The notes below the pieces were generated by a model that saw only the letters and a list, made by a program, of their open reading frames with translations, ran no database searches and had not been told where the DNA came from. This document shows positions 56,814-64,000 of a stretch of DNA of 64,000 bases, in pieces. Both the position numbers and the translations under genes were made by a program. Location of the stretch: positions 3,472,001 through 3,536,000 of the forward strand of contig NZ_NRGW01000001.1 in the NCBI RefSeq assembly GCF_002332255.1. Direction: 5' to 3'. How positions within the stretch are numbered: position 1 is the stretch's first letter; each line of letters opens with the position of its first letter. Source of the stretch: Halomonas sp. JB37. Its GTDB lineage: Bacteria; Pseudomonadota; Gammaproteobacteria; Pseudomonadales; Halomonadaceae.

Positions 56814-57434
56814 CTACCCCAGCGCTACCTGCCTCAGCAGCGGCGAGGCGGGCAGATCGTGGTGTGTGGTGACGAGTACGCAGCCACCTGCCTTTGCATG
56901 CGCAACAAGCTGTCTTTCAAGATCAGCAATGCCGTTACGATCAATCGCGGTAAAGGGCTCATCCAATACCCACAGGGCTCGCGGCGTCAGCGTTAACCGC
57001 GCCAATGCCACTCGCCGCTGCTGACCCGCCGACAGCTGCCCGGTAGGCACTTCTTCAAAACCTGCCAGCCCGATGCTTTCAAGCGCATTCAAGCGCTGTT
57101 CCTCGTCGTCTTTTTCACCGCTCAGCGCCTGATACCACGCTAAATTTTCTAGCGGCGAAAGCCCCAACTTTATGCCGGGGGCATGCCCCAAATAAAGCAG
57201 GTTAGCAAGAAAGTGGTCACGAGCCTTGCTCATTACCGTGCCATTCCAGAAAAGCGCGCCCTGATAGTCGCTGAGCTGCCCAGAGAGGATCTTGAGCAGC
57301 GTTGTCTTGCCGCAGCCATTAGGCCCTTCAATACGCACGACTTCACCGCTATGAATATCCAGATCCAGCCCTTTAAATAGCCAGCGGTCATCACGTTCAC
57401 AGCCAAGTCCTCGGGCTTGTAGATGCAGGCTCAA
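56814..57434 (-). CDS. ccmA: Heme exporter ATP-binding protein CcmA
   Basis: A 206-residue ABC ATPase, first gene of the ccmABCDEFGHI operon. Walker A GPNGCGKTTLL (about 38-48), the ABC signature LSAGQQRRVALARL and Walker B LWVLDEPFTAID, followed by the switch-His region LVTTHHDL. ATP hydrolysis is used to release holo-CcmE from CcmC. It is divergent from the small LexA-like gene across a 308-bp region that must contain the operon promoter. Confidence 0.96.
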   Translation of the reverse strand: MSLHLQARGLGCERDDRWLFKGLDLDIHSGEVVRIEGPNGCGKTTLLKILSGQLSDYQGALFWNGTVMSKARDHFLANLLYLGHAPGIKLGLSPLENLAWYQALSGEKDDEEQRLNALESIGLAGFEEVPTGQLSAGQQRRVALARLTLTPRALWVLDEPFTAIDRNGIADLERQLVAHAKAGGCVLVTTHHDLPASPLLRQVALG

Positions 57435-57564
57435 GCGTCACTCCAGGCACATTGATTTCGCATCGAACTCTACACGGAAAGCTCCTTTCTCGCCACTTGC
57501 ACAACCGGCCATCAACCAGTGGACAACGGACTCCAATGATCAATAAGACGAATTACCACTAGCA

Positions 57565-57612
57565 CTGTATGCAAAAACAGGCCTATACTAAAACCACTGT
57601 ATGGAAAGACAT
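57565..57612. promoter_or_regulatory. Tandem SOS (LexA) box candidates
   Basis: CTGTATGCAAAAACAG at 57565-57580 is a perfect CTGT-N8-ACAG core of the gammaproteobacterial LexA operator. A second, imperfect copy, CTGTATGGAAAGACAT (57597-57612), has its start 32 bases downstream, about three helical turns. A -10-like TATACT (57584-57589) lies between them, so LexA would cover the promoter of the S24-like gene beginning at 57743. Confidence 0.6.
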
Positions 57613-57742
57613 GTTTTGTGCGATTCAGCGTCGCCTGCACCGCTAAAGCGATTGCCTGCAGTCAATGTTTAAGGTCGCTATTTTCAAGTTCACTACGCAT
57701 GAACGAAGCCTAACCAGCCGGCGTAGCAATGGAGATTCCCAA

Positions 57743-58132
57743 ATGACGATATCAATGGCAGCATCTACCGCTACGCTCACTCATAGGCAACCACTACCGC
57801 GCCCTTATGCATTGACGTCTAACGTTACGCGGCACAATACCTATGCACTTAAAGTACGCGGCAATGCGATGCGCGATTGCAACTTATTCGATGGCGATGT
57901 CATTATTATTCGGCGCTACCAGCACGATACCCAAACAGAAACCGCCGTTGCCGAAATCAATCAGCAGAAAATAGCGCTGAAGCAGCTCTCCATAAGCCGT
58001 TCTGGCGTACAGCTATGGCCAGAAGATGCGCTTCAGCCAGCGCTTTTTTTGCATAATCGGGATATTCAGGTGCTTGGTATGGTGATGGGTGTTGAACCTC
58101 ATGTGAGCAAGTCTGCTATTACGGAGCATTAA
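57743..58132 (+). CDS. LexA/UmuD-type S24-fold protein lacking the catalytic serine
   Basis: A 129-residue protein with a LexA/UmuD C-terminal fold: TYALKVRGNAMRDCNLFDGD then VIIIRR (residues about 33-57) and IALKQL. In active S24 proteins the first block reads G-[DN]-S-M; here the serine is Ala42, while the general-base Lys80 is kept at the right spacing of 38 residues. There is no helix-turn-helix and no Ala/Cys-Gly cleavage site in the roughly 30-residue N-terminus, so it should not be a self-cleaving repressor. ATG 57743 (GGAG upstream) is preferred to a start at 57665. Candidate SOS boxes lie upstream, and its TAA overlaps the yigZ ATG. Confidence 0.75.
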   Translation: MTISMAASTATLTHRQPLPRPYALTSNVTRHNTYALKVRGNAMRDCNLFDGDVIIIRRYQHDTQTETAVAEINQQKIALKQLSISRSGVQLWPEDALQPALFLHNRDIQVLGMVMGVEPHVSKSAITEH

Positions 58133-58755
58133 TGCGTTACCGGGTTCCCAAACTGCCTGCATCAATATGGCATACGGCTGACATTGACGTAGAAAAGAGC
58201 CAATTTATAACCTGGATATGTTGCGCCCCTGACATTGGTGCGTTCAGCACTCTATTCAATGCCGCTAAAACGGCACACCCCAATGCGAGCCATCACTGCA
58301 CCGCCTACATTGCAGGACCACCGGGCGAGCAGAACTTCATTGGCTTTTCTGACGATGGTGAGCCTGGCGGCACAGCCGGCAGGCCGATGTATCAGGTGCT
58401 GCAAGGCAGCCAACTTGGCCACATTGGCTGTGTCGTCATTCGTTATTTTGGTGGTACAAAGCTAGGTACCGGTGGATTAGCTCGCGCCTACGCCCAGGCA
58501 GTCAGCCATGCGCTTGAGACACTGCCCACCTGCGAGGTCATTGAACGCGATATTTACACTCTACGGCTGAGCTTTGCCCATGAAGCGATTGCTCGCGCCT
58601 GGTGCGAAGAACGTGATGTTCCTATTGAGCAAGCCAATTACGATGGAAACGGCGTCCGCTTAGCCGTTGGCTGGCCACGCGACTGCCCGCTCGACTTTTC
58701 CCCGCTGGAAAACCGCTTAAAGAGCACGATTGAGTTTCATACCGCCCCTCCATAA
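58132..58755 (+). CDS. yigZ: YigZ/IMPACT-family protein (UPF0029)
   Basis: A 207-residue IMPACT-family protein. The N-terminal UPF0029 domain contains KSQFITWICC and the signature FSDDGEPGGTAGRPMYQVLQ, then VVIRYFGGTKLGTGGLARAY; the C-terminal ferredoxin-like domain follows. Relatives are linked to translation stress; a prolidase-type activity has been debated. ATG 58132 overlaps the stop of the S24-like gene (TAATG), so the two are coupled. It ends at the bidirectional-looking hairpin shared with oadB. Confidence 0.92.
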   Translation: MRYRVPKLPASIWHTADIDVEKSQFITWICCAPDIGAFSTLFNAAKTAHPNASHHCTAYIAGPPGEQNFIGFSDDGEPGGTAGRPMYQVLQGSQLGHIGCVVIRYFGGTKLGTGGLARAYAQAVSHALETLPTCEVIERDIYTLRLSFAHEAIARAWCEERDVPIEQANYDGNGVRLAVGWPRDCPLDFSPLENRLKSTIEFHTAPP

Positions 58756-58790
58756 AAAACGCGACAGCTGAAATTTTCAGCATGCCGCGC
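58754..58790 (-). terminator. Terminator of the oadGAB operon
   Basis: On the minus strand, GCGCGG and CGCG flank an inner GCTGAAA/TTTCAGC stem, followed by TTTTTT. It overlaps the yigZ stop codon on the other strand and is 70 bases past oadB. Confidence 0.7.
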
Positions 58791-58859
58791 TCTAATCGCT
58801 AGCGCTTCAACTCTGCGCTAAAAACGGCCTGATGACGCACCTTGATACGCGTGGGTTGA

Positions 58860-60182
58860 TTAGCCCAGGTATTTAATCATTACCCCGGCAGCTACCGCTG
58901 ATCCAATCACCCCGGCCACGTTGGGCCCCATGGCGTGCATCAATAAAAAATTATGCGGATTGGCCTCAAGCCCTACTTTATTAGCCACCCGGGCCGCCAT
59001 AGGCACAGCGGAAACGCCGGCGGCGCCAATGAGCGGGTTGATGGGCATTTTACTCACCAGGTTCATGAGCTTGGCCATTAATACCCCGGCAGCCGTACCA
59101 ATACCAAAGGCGACAATACCCAGCCCGAGTATCCCCAGCGTCTCAAATGCCAGAAAGCTCTCGGCCATGAGCTTAGAGCCCACGGACAAACCTAGAATAA
59201 TCGTTACGATATTGATCAGCGCATTTTGCGCGGTATCCGACAAGCGTTCGACCACCCCACATTCACGCATCAGATTACCAAAGCAAAACATTCCCAGAAG
59301 CGGTGCGGCATCGGGTAAAAACAGCGCAACCAAGATCAACAGCATCAGCGGGAAGATGACTTTTTCCAGCCTAGACACCGCCCGTAGCTGCGTCATTTTG
59401 ATTTGACGCTCTTTTTGAGTGGTTAAAAGACGCATGATCGGCGGCTGAATCAAGGGCACCAATGCCATATATGCATAGGCTGCCACGGCGATCGCACCCA
59501 GCAGCTCCGGCGCTAGCACGCTTGATACGTAGATAGACGTCGGGCCATCCGCGCCACCGATAATACCAATAGCGGCCGCCTGATTAAGCGAGAAATCCAT
59601 CACCCCCATGGAGGTGAGCACCACGGCGCCAAACAGCGTGGCAAAAATACCAAACTGAGCGGCCGCACCTAAAAAAAGCGTGCGCGGATTGGCCAGCAAG
59701 GGGCCAAAATCGGTCATGGCACCCACGCCCATAAAGATAATCAGCGGCGCAATACCCGAGCCAATCGCCACTTTATAGAAGTTATACAGCATACCGTCGC
59801 TGTAGCCGACGCTCGTGGCAATGTCTCGCGCGGCACGTAGCTGGTCTGGCGCAACGCCATCGTGGGCGATCACTTTCAGCGATTCTCGCCATGTTTCAAG
59901 ACCGCTAACAGGATCCAGCGTTGCGCCTAGCGCTGCTGCTATCTGCTGCAGCACCACAGGTTTAGCAACGTCAATGGCCTGATCTAACGCTGAAAGCGCC
60001 AGCCCTGCTTCGGGTATGTTGGCAAGAATGCCACCAAAGCCAATCGGCACTAACAGCAGCGGCTCAAACTTCTTATAAATGGCCAGATAGAGCAGCAATA
60101 GTCCCACTAAGATCATTGCCGCCTGGCCAAGCTCAAGGTTATACAGCCCCGAGCCTTCCCATAAGGTTACTAGTTTATCCAT
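58860..60182 (-). CDS. oadB: Sodium-pumping oxaloacetate decarboxylase beta subunit
   Basis: A 440-residue integral membrane protein that decarboxylates carboxybiotin and pumps Na+ outward. Conserved features are the Asp-containing membrane motif [40 protein letters not shown] near the end, and [19 protein letters not shown]. About nine to eleven membrane segments. It starts 12 bases after oadA. The N-terminal 120 residues, with a [14 protein letters not shown] start, include a hydrophilic insert ([17 protein letters not shown]) also seen in other marine gammaproteobacteria. Confidence 0.93.
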   Translation of the reverse strand: MDKLVTLWEGSGLYNLELGQAAMILVGLLLLYLAIYKKFEPLLLVPIGFGGILANIPEAGLALSALDQAIDVAKPVVLQQIAAALGATLDPVSGLETWRESLKVIAHDGVAPDQLRAARDIATSVGYSDGMLYNFYKVAIGSGIAPLIIFMGVGAMTDFGPLLANPRTLFLGAAAQFGIFATLFGAVVLTSMGVMDFSLNQAAAIGIIGGADGPTSIYVSSVLAPELLGAIAVAAYAYMALVPLIQPPIMRLLTTQKERQIKMTQLRAVSRLEKVIFPLMLLILVALFLPDAAPLLGMFCFGNLMRECGVVERLSDTAQNALINIVTIILGLSVGSKLMAESFLAFETLGILGLGIVAFGIGTAAGVLMAKLMNLVSKMPINPLIGAAGVSAVPMAARVANKVGLEANPHNFLLMHAMGPNVAGVIGSAVAAGVMIKYLG

Positions 60183-60194
60183 TACCGAGCGCCC

Positions 60195-62009
60195 TTAGAG
60201 TTCGATCAGCGTATCGCCTACGGCGACGCTATCGCCTTCGCTGACGTTAACCTTAGACACAGTGCCTGCGCTGCTAGCACGCACTTCGGTTTCCATTTTC
60301 ATCGCTTCCAGGATAATGACGACATCACCATCAGCGACCTGATCGCCAGGACGCACATTCACTTTGAAAATATTGCCTGCCAGCGGCGCATCGATGCTTT
60401 CCCCGCTAGGCGCAGGTGAAACCTGAGCAGCGGCGGTCGTTGCGCTTACCGCTTGCTCCTGCACCTCGCCTAGCTCGCCCCCTTCAGAGACTTCCACCAC
60501 GTAGGCTTTGCCATTGAGCTTAACGGTATAGGTTTCTGGGCCACTGTTCGCGGCTGAGGGCTTACTTTCCACCGGGGCAGACTCTTTATTGGCGCTCGCT
60601 TGGGCCGCTTGAGGCACGGGTTCAAAAGCATTCGGATTGTCGCGATTCTTCAAAAACTTCAAACCAATCTGCGGAAATAGCGCATAGGTCAGCACATCGT
60701 CGGTGGCCTGCTTACCCTCTGCAAGCCGGATACCGTCCGCACTGGCCTTCTCTTTGAGCTCCGTAGCCAGCCTGTCCATTTCAGGCGCAAGATTATCTGC
60801 CGGGCGGCAGGTAATCGGCTCACCGCCCTCTAACACGCGCTTTTGCAGCTCAGCGTTAAAGGGCGCAGGTGCCGCGCCGTACTCACCTTTAAGCAGTGCC
60901 TGCACTTCTTTGGAGATAGATTTGTAGCGCTCACCCATCATCACGTTCATGACGGCCTGCGTACCGACAATTTGTGAGGTTGGCGTAACCAAGGGAATAA
61001 ACCCCAGGTCTTCACGCACACGTGGAATCTCGCTCAGTACGTCGTCGAGCTTGTCTCCAGCGCCCTGTTCTTTAAGCTGGGCTTCCATGTTGGTCAGCAT
61101 GCCACCCGGCACCTGGGCAATCAGAATACGCGAATCGATCCCCCGTAGAGAGCCCTCAAAGGCGGTATATTTTTTACGTACTTCGCGGAAATAACCGGCA
61201 ATGTCTTCCAGCAGTTCAAGATCTAAACCGGTATCGCGGTCGGTGTCTTTTAGCATCGCGACCACCGACTCGGTAGGGCTATGGCCGTAAGTCATCGACA
61301 TCGAAGAGATAGACGTATCAACGTTATCAATGCCCGCCTCGACTGCTTTTAGAATGGTCGAGGTTGAGAGGCCGGTCGTGGCATGGCAATGCAGGTGTAT
61401 CGGGATCGACAGCTCTTTCTTCAGCCGAGTGACAAGATCAAACGCCGTGTAGGGCGTAAGCAGCCCCGCCATATCCTTGATAGCCAATGAATCTGCACCC
61501 AAACCGGCAATGGTTTTAGCGAGATCGACCCAGCTATCCAGGGTATGTACCGGGCTCACGGTATAAGAAATGGTGCCCTGAGCATGGCCTTCGACATTAC
61601 GCACCGCCTGGATGGCACGCTCAAGGTTGCGCGGATCATTCATCGCATCGAAGACACGAAAAACATCCACACCGTTGGTTCTCGCCCGCTCGACAAACTT
61701 ATCGACGACATCATCCGCATAGTGACGGTAGCCCAGCAGGTTCTGCCCACGCAATAACATGGCTTGGGGAGTATTCGGCATCGCCTCTTTTAACGCACGG
61801 ATACGCTCCCACGGGTCTTCGCCCAGGTAACGAATACAGGCGTCATAGGTGGCACCGCCCCATGTTTCCAACGACCAGTAGCCAACCTGATCAAGCTTTT
61901 CAGCGATCGGCAGCATATCGTCCAAACGCATGCGCGTTGCAAACAGCGATTGATGGGCATCGCGCAGCACGACATCGGTAATGCCTAGAGAGCGTTTTGT
62001 TTCGTTCAT
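60195..62009 (-). CDS. oadA: Oxaloacetate decarboxylase alpha subunit
   Basis: A 604-residue cytoplasmic carboxyltransferase. HMGL-like TIM barrel (residues about 5-270) with [14 protein letters not shown] and the metal motif [13 protein letters not shown]; the PYC/OADA helical domain (about 295-470); a Pro/Ala-rich linker; and the biotinyl domain ending with EAMKMETEV, biotin on Lys571. It transfers the carboxyl group from oxaloacetate to biotin, then to OadB. It starts about 90 bases after oadG. Confidence 0.95.
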   Translation of the reverse strand: MNETKRSLGITDVVLRDAHQSLFATRMRLDDMLPIAEKLDQVGYWSLETWGGATYDACIRYLGEDPWERIRALKEAMPNTPQAMLLRGQNLLGYRHYADDVVDKFVERARTNGVDVFRVFDAMNDPRNLERAIQAVRNVEGHAQGTISYTVSPVHTLDSWVDLAKTIAGLGADSLAIKDMAGLLTPYTAFDLVTRLKKELSIPIHLHCHATTGLSTSTILKAVEAGIDNVDTSISSMSMTYGHSPTESVVAMLKDTDRDTGLDLELLEDIAGYFREVRKKYTAFEGSLRGIDSRILIAQVPGGMLTNMEAQLKEQGAGDKLDDVLSEIPRVREDLGFIPLVTPTSQIVGTQAVMNVMMGERYKSISKEVQALLKGEYGAAPAPFNAELQKRVLEGGEPITCRPADNLAPEMDRLATELKEKASADGIRLAEGKQATDDVLTYALFPQIGLKFLKNRDNPNAFEPVPQAAQASANKESAPVESKPSAANSGPETYTVKLNGKAYVVEVSEGGELGEVQEQAVSATTAAAQVSPAPSGESIDAPLAGNIFKVNVRPGDQVADGDVVIILEAMKMETEVRASSAGTVSKVNVSEGDSVAVGDTLIEL

Positions 62010-62100
62010 GGTCTTGGCTCACAGTTGAGAATTGTAAGTTTGTAGTAAAAATAACAAAAAAATAGCCAAAAAGTAGCTTTAATGAAAAAAAACTAGAAAG

Positions 62101-62358
62101 TTAACTACGTCGTGTGGAGCGATAACGGTGCACTGCAGCACTGATGACGGCCATGACCTCGTCATCCGGCGAGGAAGATGCAGAAGAACTTAGTGACTTT
62201 CTACCCATATCCGCAGCGGCAGGCACCGGTTGAAAGCGGTCAATCAGCTTTGACATCAACGTGACGCTGACCACTAAAATAGCAAGAAAAACAAACACTA
62301 CCCCCATTCCGAGCGCCATCAACGCTAGCCCGTCCTGCAATAGCTCTTGATCCTGCAT
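62101..62358 (-). CDS. oadG: Oxaloacetate decarboxylase gamma subunit
   Basis: An 85-residue single-span membrane protein: QDGLALMALGMGVVFVFLAI then LVVSVTLMSKLID as anchor, followed by an Ala/Pro/Ser linker and a short His/Arg tail (SAAVHRYRSTRRS). It assembles the alpha and beta subunits and binds zinc at the C-terminus in relatives. First gene of the oadGAB operon; GGAGAG precedes its ATG. The operon makes a Na+ gradient from oxaloacetate, plausible in a halophile and fed by sources such as tartrate. Confidence 0.9.
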   Translation of the reverse strand: MQDQELLQDGLALMALGMGVVFVFLAILVVSVTLMSKLIDRFQPVPAAADMGRKSLSSSASSSPDDEVMAVISAAVHRYRSTRRS

Positions 62359-62497
62359 AAGACGCTCTCCTTCGTTTATAAATGCTGCTCACAGACATAT
62401 GATTACGCCACTGCAATGAAAGGCGCTTGGCGCAGTAAGGGGAATACACTAACCTGCCACACCCAGAATAGAATGCAATGGCGCGATAGTGGAAGTC

Positions 62498-63475
62498 ATG
62501 GTTGTTAATTTACTACATAACGGAAGAATTGGCCTAGCCCCCATGGAGGGGGTAATCGATGCGCTCACCCGCGATCTCTTAACCCGTCAAGCAGGATTTG
62601 ATTGGACCGTGACGGAGTTCGTGCGCGTGGTTGATGCATGCTTGCCGCCGCGGGTGTTTTATAAGCACTGCCCAGAGCTTGCTCAACCGCCAGTGGCAAC
62701 CCCAAGCGGTATTCCGGTACATCTACAGCTGCTCGGCTCTGACCCTCGCGCTCTGGCAGCCAACGCGCGCCAAGCGCTCCATTTAGGCGCAGTGAGCGTT
62801 GATCTTAATTTCGGCTGCCCCGCCAAGCTGGTCAATCGACACGACGGTGGCGCTGCACTGTTACGCCAACCGGAACGTGTCTACCAAGCGGTTAAAGCCG
62901 TTGCTGACGCGCTGGACGGCGAGATCCCGGTGACTGCCAAGATTCGCCTAGGCTTCTCTAATCGGCGCTTAGCGGTGGCCTGCGCGCAAGCGACTGAAGC
63001 AGGCGGTGCGACGCATTTGGTGGTGCATGCACGCACCCGTGACGAAGGCTACCGCCCACCGGCGCACTGGGAATGGATAGGCAAGATTCGTCGACATGTC
63101 AGCATCCCGGTGGTCGCCAACGGCGATATATGGACGCTTGAAGATTACTGGAAAGCGCGCACGCTCTCGGGATGTGATGACGTCATGCTTGGACGCAGTG
63201 CGCTGGCAGACCCCTGGCTTGCACCGCGCATTCGCCATTGGCAGACAACCGGTGAGCGGCTGCCTGAAAGCAGCTGGGCGATGCGCGCAAGCGTACTTCA
63301 AGAGTATGCCGCCCTACAGCGCCAGCACCTGCCGGACCGCGTCGTCGTCTCTTTAGTGAAGCAGTGGCTTGCCCAAATGCGTCAAGGCAGCAACGAAGCT
63401 AACCAGAACTTTCAACGCGTTAAACGTCTCACCGACTTAGACCATTTGCTCGACAGCCTTGTGGTCGATGCTTAA
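62498..63475 (+). CDS. dusC: tRNA-dihydrouridine(16) synthase DusC
   Basis: A 325-residue flavoenzyme reducing U16 of tRNA. FMN TIM barrel: GLAPMEGVIDALTRDLLT, VTEFVRV, LQLLGSDP, the catalytic Cys in VDLNFGCPAKLVNRHDGGA, TAKIRLGF, HARTRDEGYRPPAHW and ANGDIW. The DusC-type features (EGV-D opening, R-DEGY pattern) distinguish it from DusA/B. ATG 62498 (GGAAG just upstream) is preferred to GTG 62489. Divergent from oadG and convergent with the tRNA operon. Confidence 0.92.
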   Translation: MVVNLLHNGRIGLAPMEGVIDALTRDLLTRQAGFDWTVTEFVRVVDACLPPRVFYKHCPELAQPPVATPSGIPVHLQLLGSDPRALAANARQALHLGAVSVDLNFGCPAKLVNRHDGGAALLRQPERVYQAVKAVADALDGEIPVTAKIRLGFSNRRLAVACAQATEAGGATHLVVHARTRDEGYRPPAHWEWIGKIRRHVSIPVVANGDIWTLEDYWKARTLSGCDDVMLGRSALADPWLAPRIRHWQTTGERLPESSWAMRASVLQEYAALQRQHLPDRVVVSLVKQWLAQMRQGSNEANQNFQRVKRLTDLDHLLDSLVVDA

Positions 63476-63490
63476 ACAAAACGAATGGCC

Positions 63491-63525
63491 AAAAAAAGCG
63501 CCCAGCCGCAAAAGCGGTGGGCGCT
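63491..63525 (-). terminator. Strong hairpin between dusC and the tRNA operon
   Basis: AGCGCCCAGCCGC and GCGGTGGGCGCT pair over 12 bp with one bulge and an AAAA loop; the minus-strand side continues into TTTTTT. It lies 16 bases after dusC and may terminate both convergent transcripts. Confidence 0.65.
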
Positions 63526-63584
63526 ACACACGATCGCAAGACCGGGGCGCGAGCCATTTCCGGCCAGGCTACAAACAGGCTTGA

Positions 63585-63618
63585 AACAGAAAACCCGCCC
63601 TCAAGAGAGAGCGGGTTT
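63585..63618 (-). terminator. Terminator of the tRNA operon
   Basis: On the minus strand, AAACCCGC pairs with GCGGGTTT and is followed by TTCTGTTTC. It lies just beyond the CCA end of the distal tRNA-Arg gene. Confidence 0.75.
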
Positions 63619-63624
63619 AGAATC

Positions 63625-63701
63625 TGGTGCGCCCGGGAGGATTCGAACCTCCGACCCCCTGATTCGTAGTCAGGTACTCTATCCAGCTGAGCTACGGGCG
63701 C
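63625..63701 (-). tRNA. tRNA-Arg (anticodon ACG), copy 2
   Basis: A 77-nt cloverleaf: acceptor GCGCCCG/CGGGCGC, D arm with AGCTCAGCTGGATAGAG, anticodon stem CTGA-loop with ACG, T arm GGAGG-TTCGAAT-CCTCC, discriminator A and encoded CCA. ACG is normally deaminated to ICG and reads CGU/CGC/CGA codons. The sequence is identical to the copy at 63746. Confidence 0.97.
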
Positions 63702-63745
63702 GTAATAACTGCACTTATCTTTACTGCATGTTGCTAACTAAAAAG

Positions 63746-63822
63746 TGGTGCGCCCGGGAGGATTCGAACCTCCGACCCCCTGATTCGTAGTCAGGTACTC
63801 TATCCAGCTGAGCTACGGGCGC
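63746..63822 (-). tRNA. tRNA-Arg (anticodon ACG), copy 1
   Basis: Same 77-nt sequence as the gene at 63625 including CCA. The two copies are 44 bases apart in tandem, in one transcript with tRNA-Ser. Confidence 0.97.
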
Positions 63823-63837
63823 ATACTTAGTGTGCAT

Positions 63838-63930
63838 TGGCGGAGAAGGAGGGATTCGAACCCTCGATAGGGCTATAAACCCTATACTCCCTTAGCAGGG
63901 GAGCGCCTTCAGCCACTCGGCCACCTCTCC
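63838..63930 (-). tRNA. tRNA-Ser (anticodon GCT)
   Basis: A 93-nt class II tRNA: acceptor GGAGAGG/CTTCTCC, D arm GGCCGAGTGGCTGAAGGC, anticodon loop CTGCTAA (GCT), a long variable arm (AGTATAGGG...CCCTAT), T arm AGGGTTCGAATCCCT, discriminator G and CCA. Reads AGU/AGC. First gene of the tRNA operon. Confidence 0.97.
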
Positions 63931-63947
63931 TTAACGGCACGGCGCGA

Positions 63948-63976
63948 ATATTACCGATTTAGGTTACTTCTGTCCA
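63948..63976 (-). promoter_or_regulatory. Promoter of the tRNA-Ser-Arg-Arg operon
   Basis: On the minus strand, TGGACA (63971-63976), a 17-bp spacer and TAATAT (63948-63953) are followed by TCGCGCC, a GC-rich discriminator typical of stringently controlled stable-RNA promoters. The -10 ends 17 bases before the mature tRNA-Ser 5' end. Confidence 0.7.
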
Positions 63977-64000
63977 GCCCTTGGCCGATTTTTTTTCGCG

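Noticed and set aside
57565..57580. SOS control of the divergent ccm operon
   Set aside because: The box is 130 bases from ccmA, no -10/-35 pair is evident for the minus strand around it, and cytochrome maturation has no known SOS link; assigned to the S24-like gene.
63625..63930. CRISPR-like repeated units near the end of the window
   Set aside because: The repeated 77-nt units are tandem tRNA-Arg genes with full cloverleaves.

Overview
The window reads as chromosomal DNA of a Halomonas-like gammaproteobacterium (family Halomonadaceae). This is inferred from gene content: guaBA-xseA, argA, an oadGAB sodium-pumping oxaloacetate decarboxylase, a complete ccmABCDEFGHI cytochrome c maturation operon, smc/zipA/ligA, yciO-yciV, mnmC and dusC, plus a DoeA-like ectoine-hydrolase homologue. 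No species-level marker such as rRNA is present.

Region 1 (1-13.0 kb) is an accessory, partly decayed region. It starts inside a short-chain dehydrogenase gene. A roughly 410-bp direct duplication follows, carrying two copies of a small membrane-anchored protein around a reverse-oriented dedA gene and the remnant of a Fic gene. Next is a strikingly AT-rich three-gene cassette (M20 amidohydrolase, DoeA-like M24 hydrolase, BCCT transporter) with a divergent LysR gene of ordinary composition; it looks like an imported uptake-and-catabolism module for an ectoine-like or N-acyl amino compound. From 8.0 to 9.8 kb lie broken genes: a decayed copy of the DUF4357 gene that is intact at 13 kb, a frameshifted DUF808 membrane protein, a possible AbiEii toxin fragment and an unidentified fragment. 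A CGNR regulator, an epoxide hydrolase and a LysE exporter follow.

Region 2 (13.0-22.2 kb, minus strand) is a type I restriction-modification operon, hsdM-hsdS-(XRE/ImmA)-DUF4411-hsdR-DUF4357. A likely toxin-antitoxin pair sits between the specificity and restriction subunits. It abuts the 3' end of guaA, a known island integration site, but no integrase is visible.

Region 3 (22.4-63.5 kb) is mostly core genome: guaBA and divergent xseA; a yeiE/yeiH-type regulator-transporter pair; argA; a DUF47-pit phosphate module; a CYTH protein and a potassium channel; an e(P4)-type acid phosphatase; yciO, yciV, yciI; mnmC, yheU, ligA, zipA; then a LysR plus D-tartrate dehydratase pair inserted between zipA and smc; the ccm operon; a small LexA/UmuD-like protein that lacks its catalytic serine, sits behind a perfect SOS-box core and is translationally coupled to yigZ; oadGAB; and dusC.

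Region 4 (63.6-64 kb) is a minus-strand tRNA operon (Ser-GCT, Arg-ACG, Arg-ACG) with a clear promoter and terminators.

The most interesting items are the SOS-box/inactive S24/YigZ unit, the AT-rich DoeA-like/BCCT cassette, the restriction operon with its embedded toxin-antitoxin-like pair and nearby decayed relative, and the duplication around dedA. No CRISPR array, complete insertion sequence, rRNA or prophage was found.
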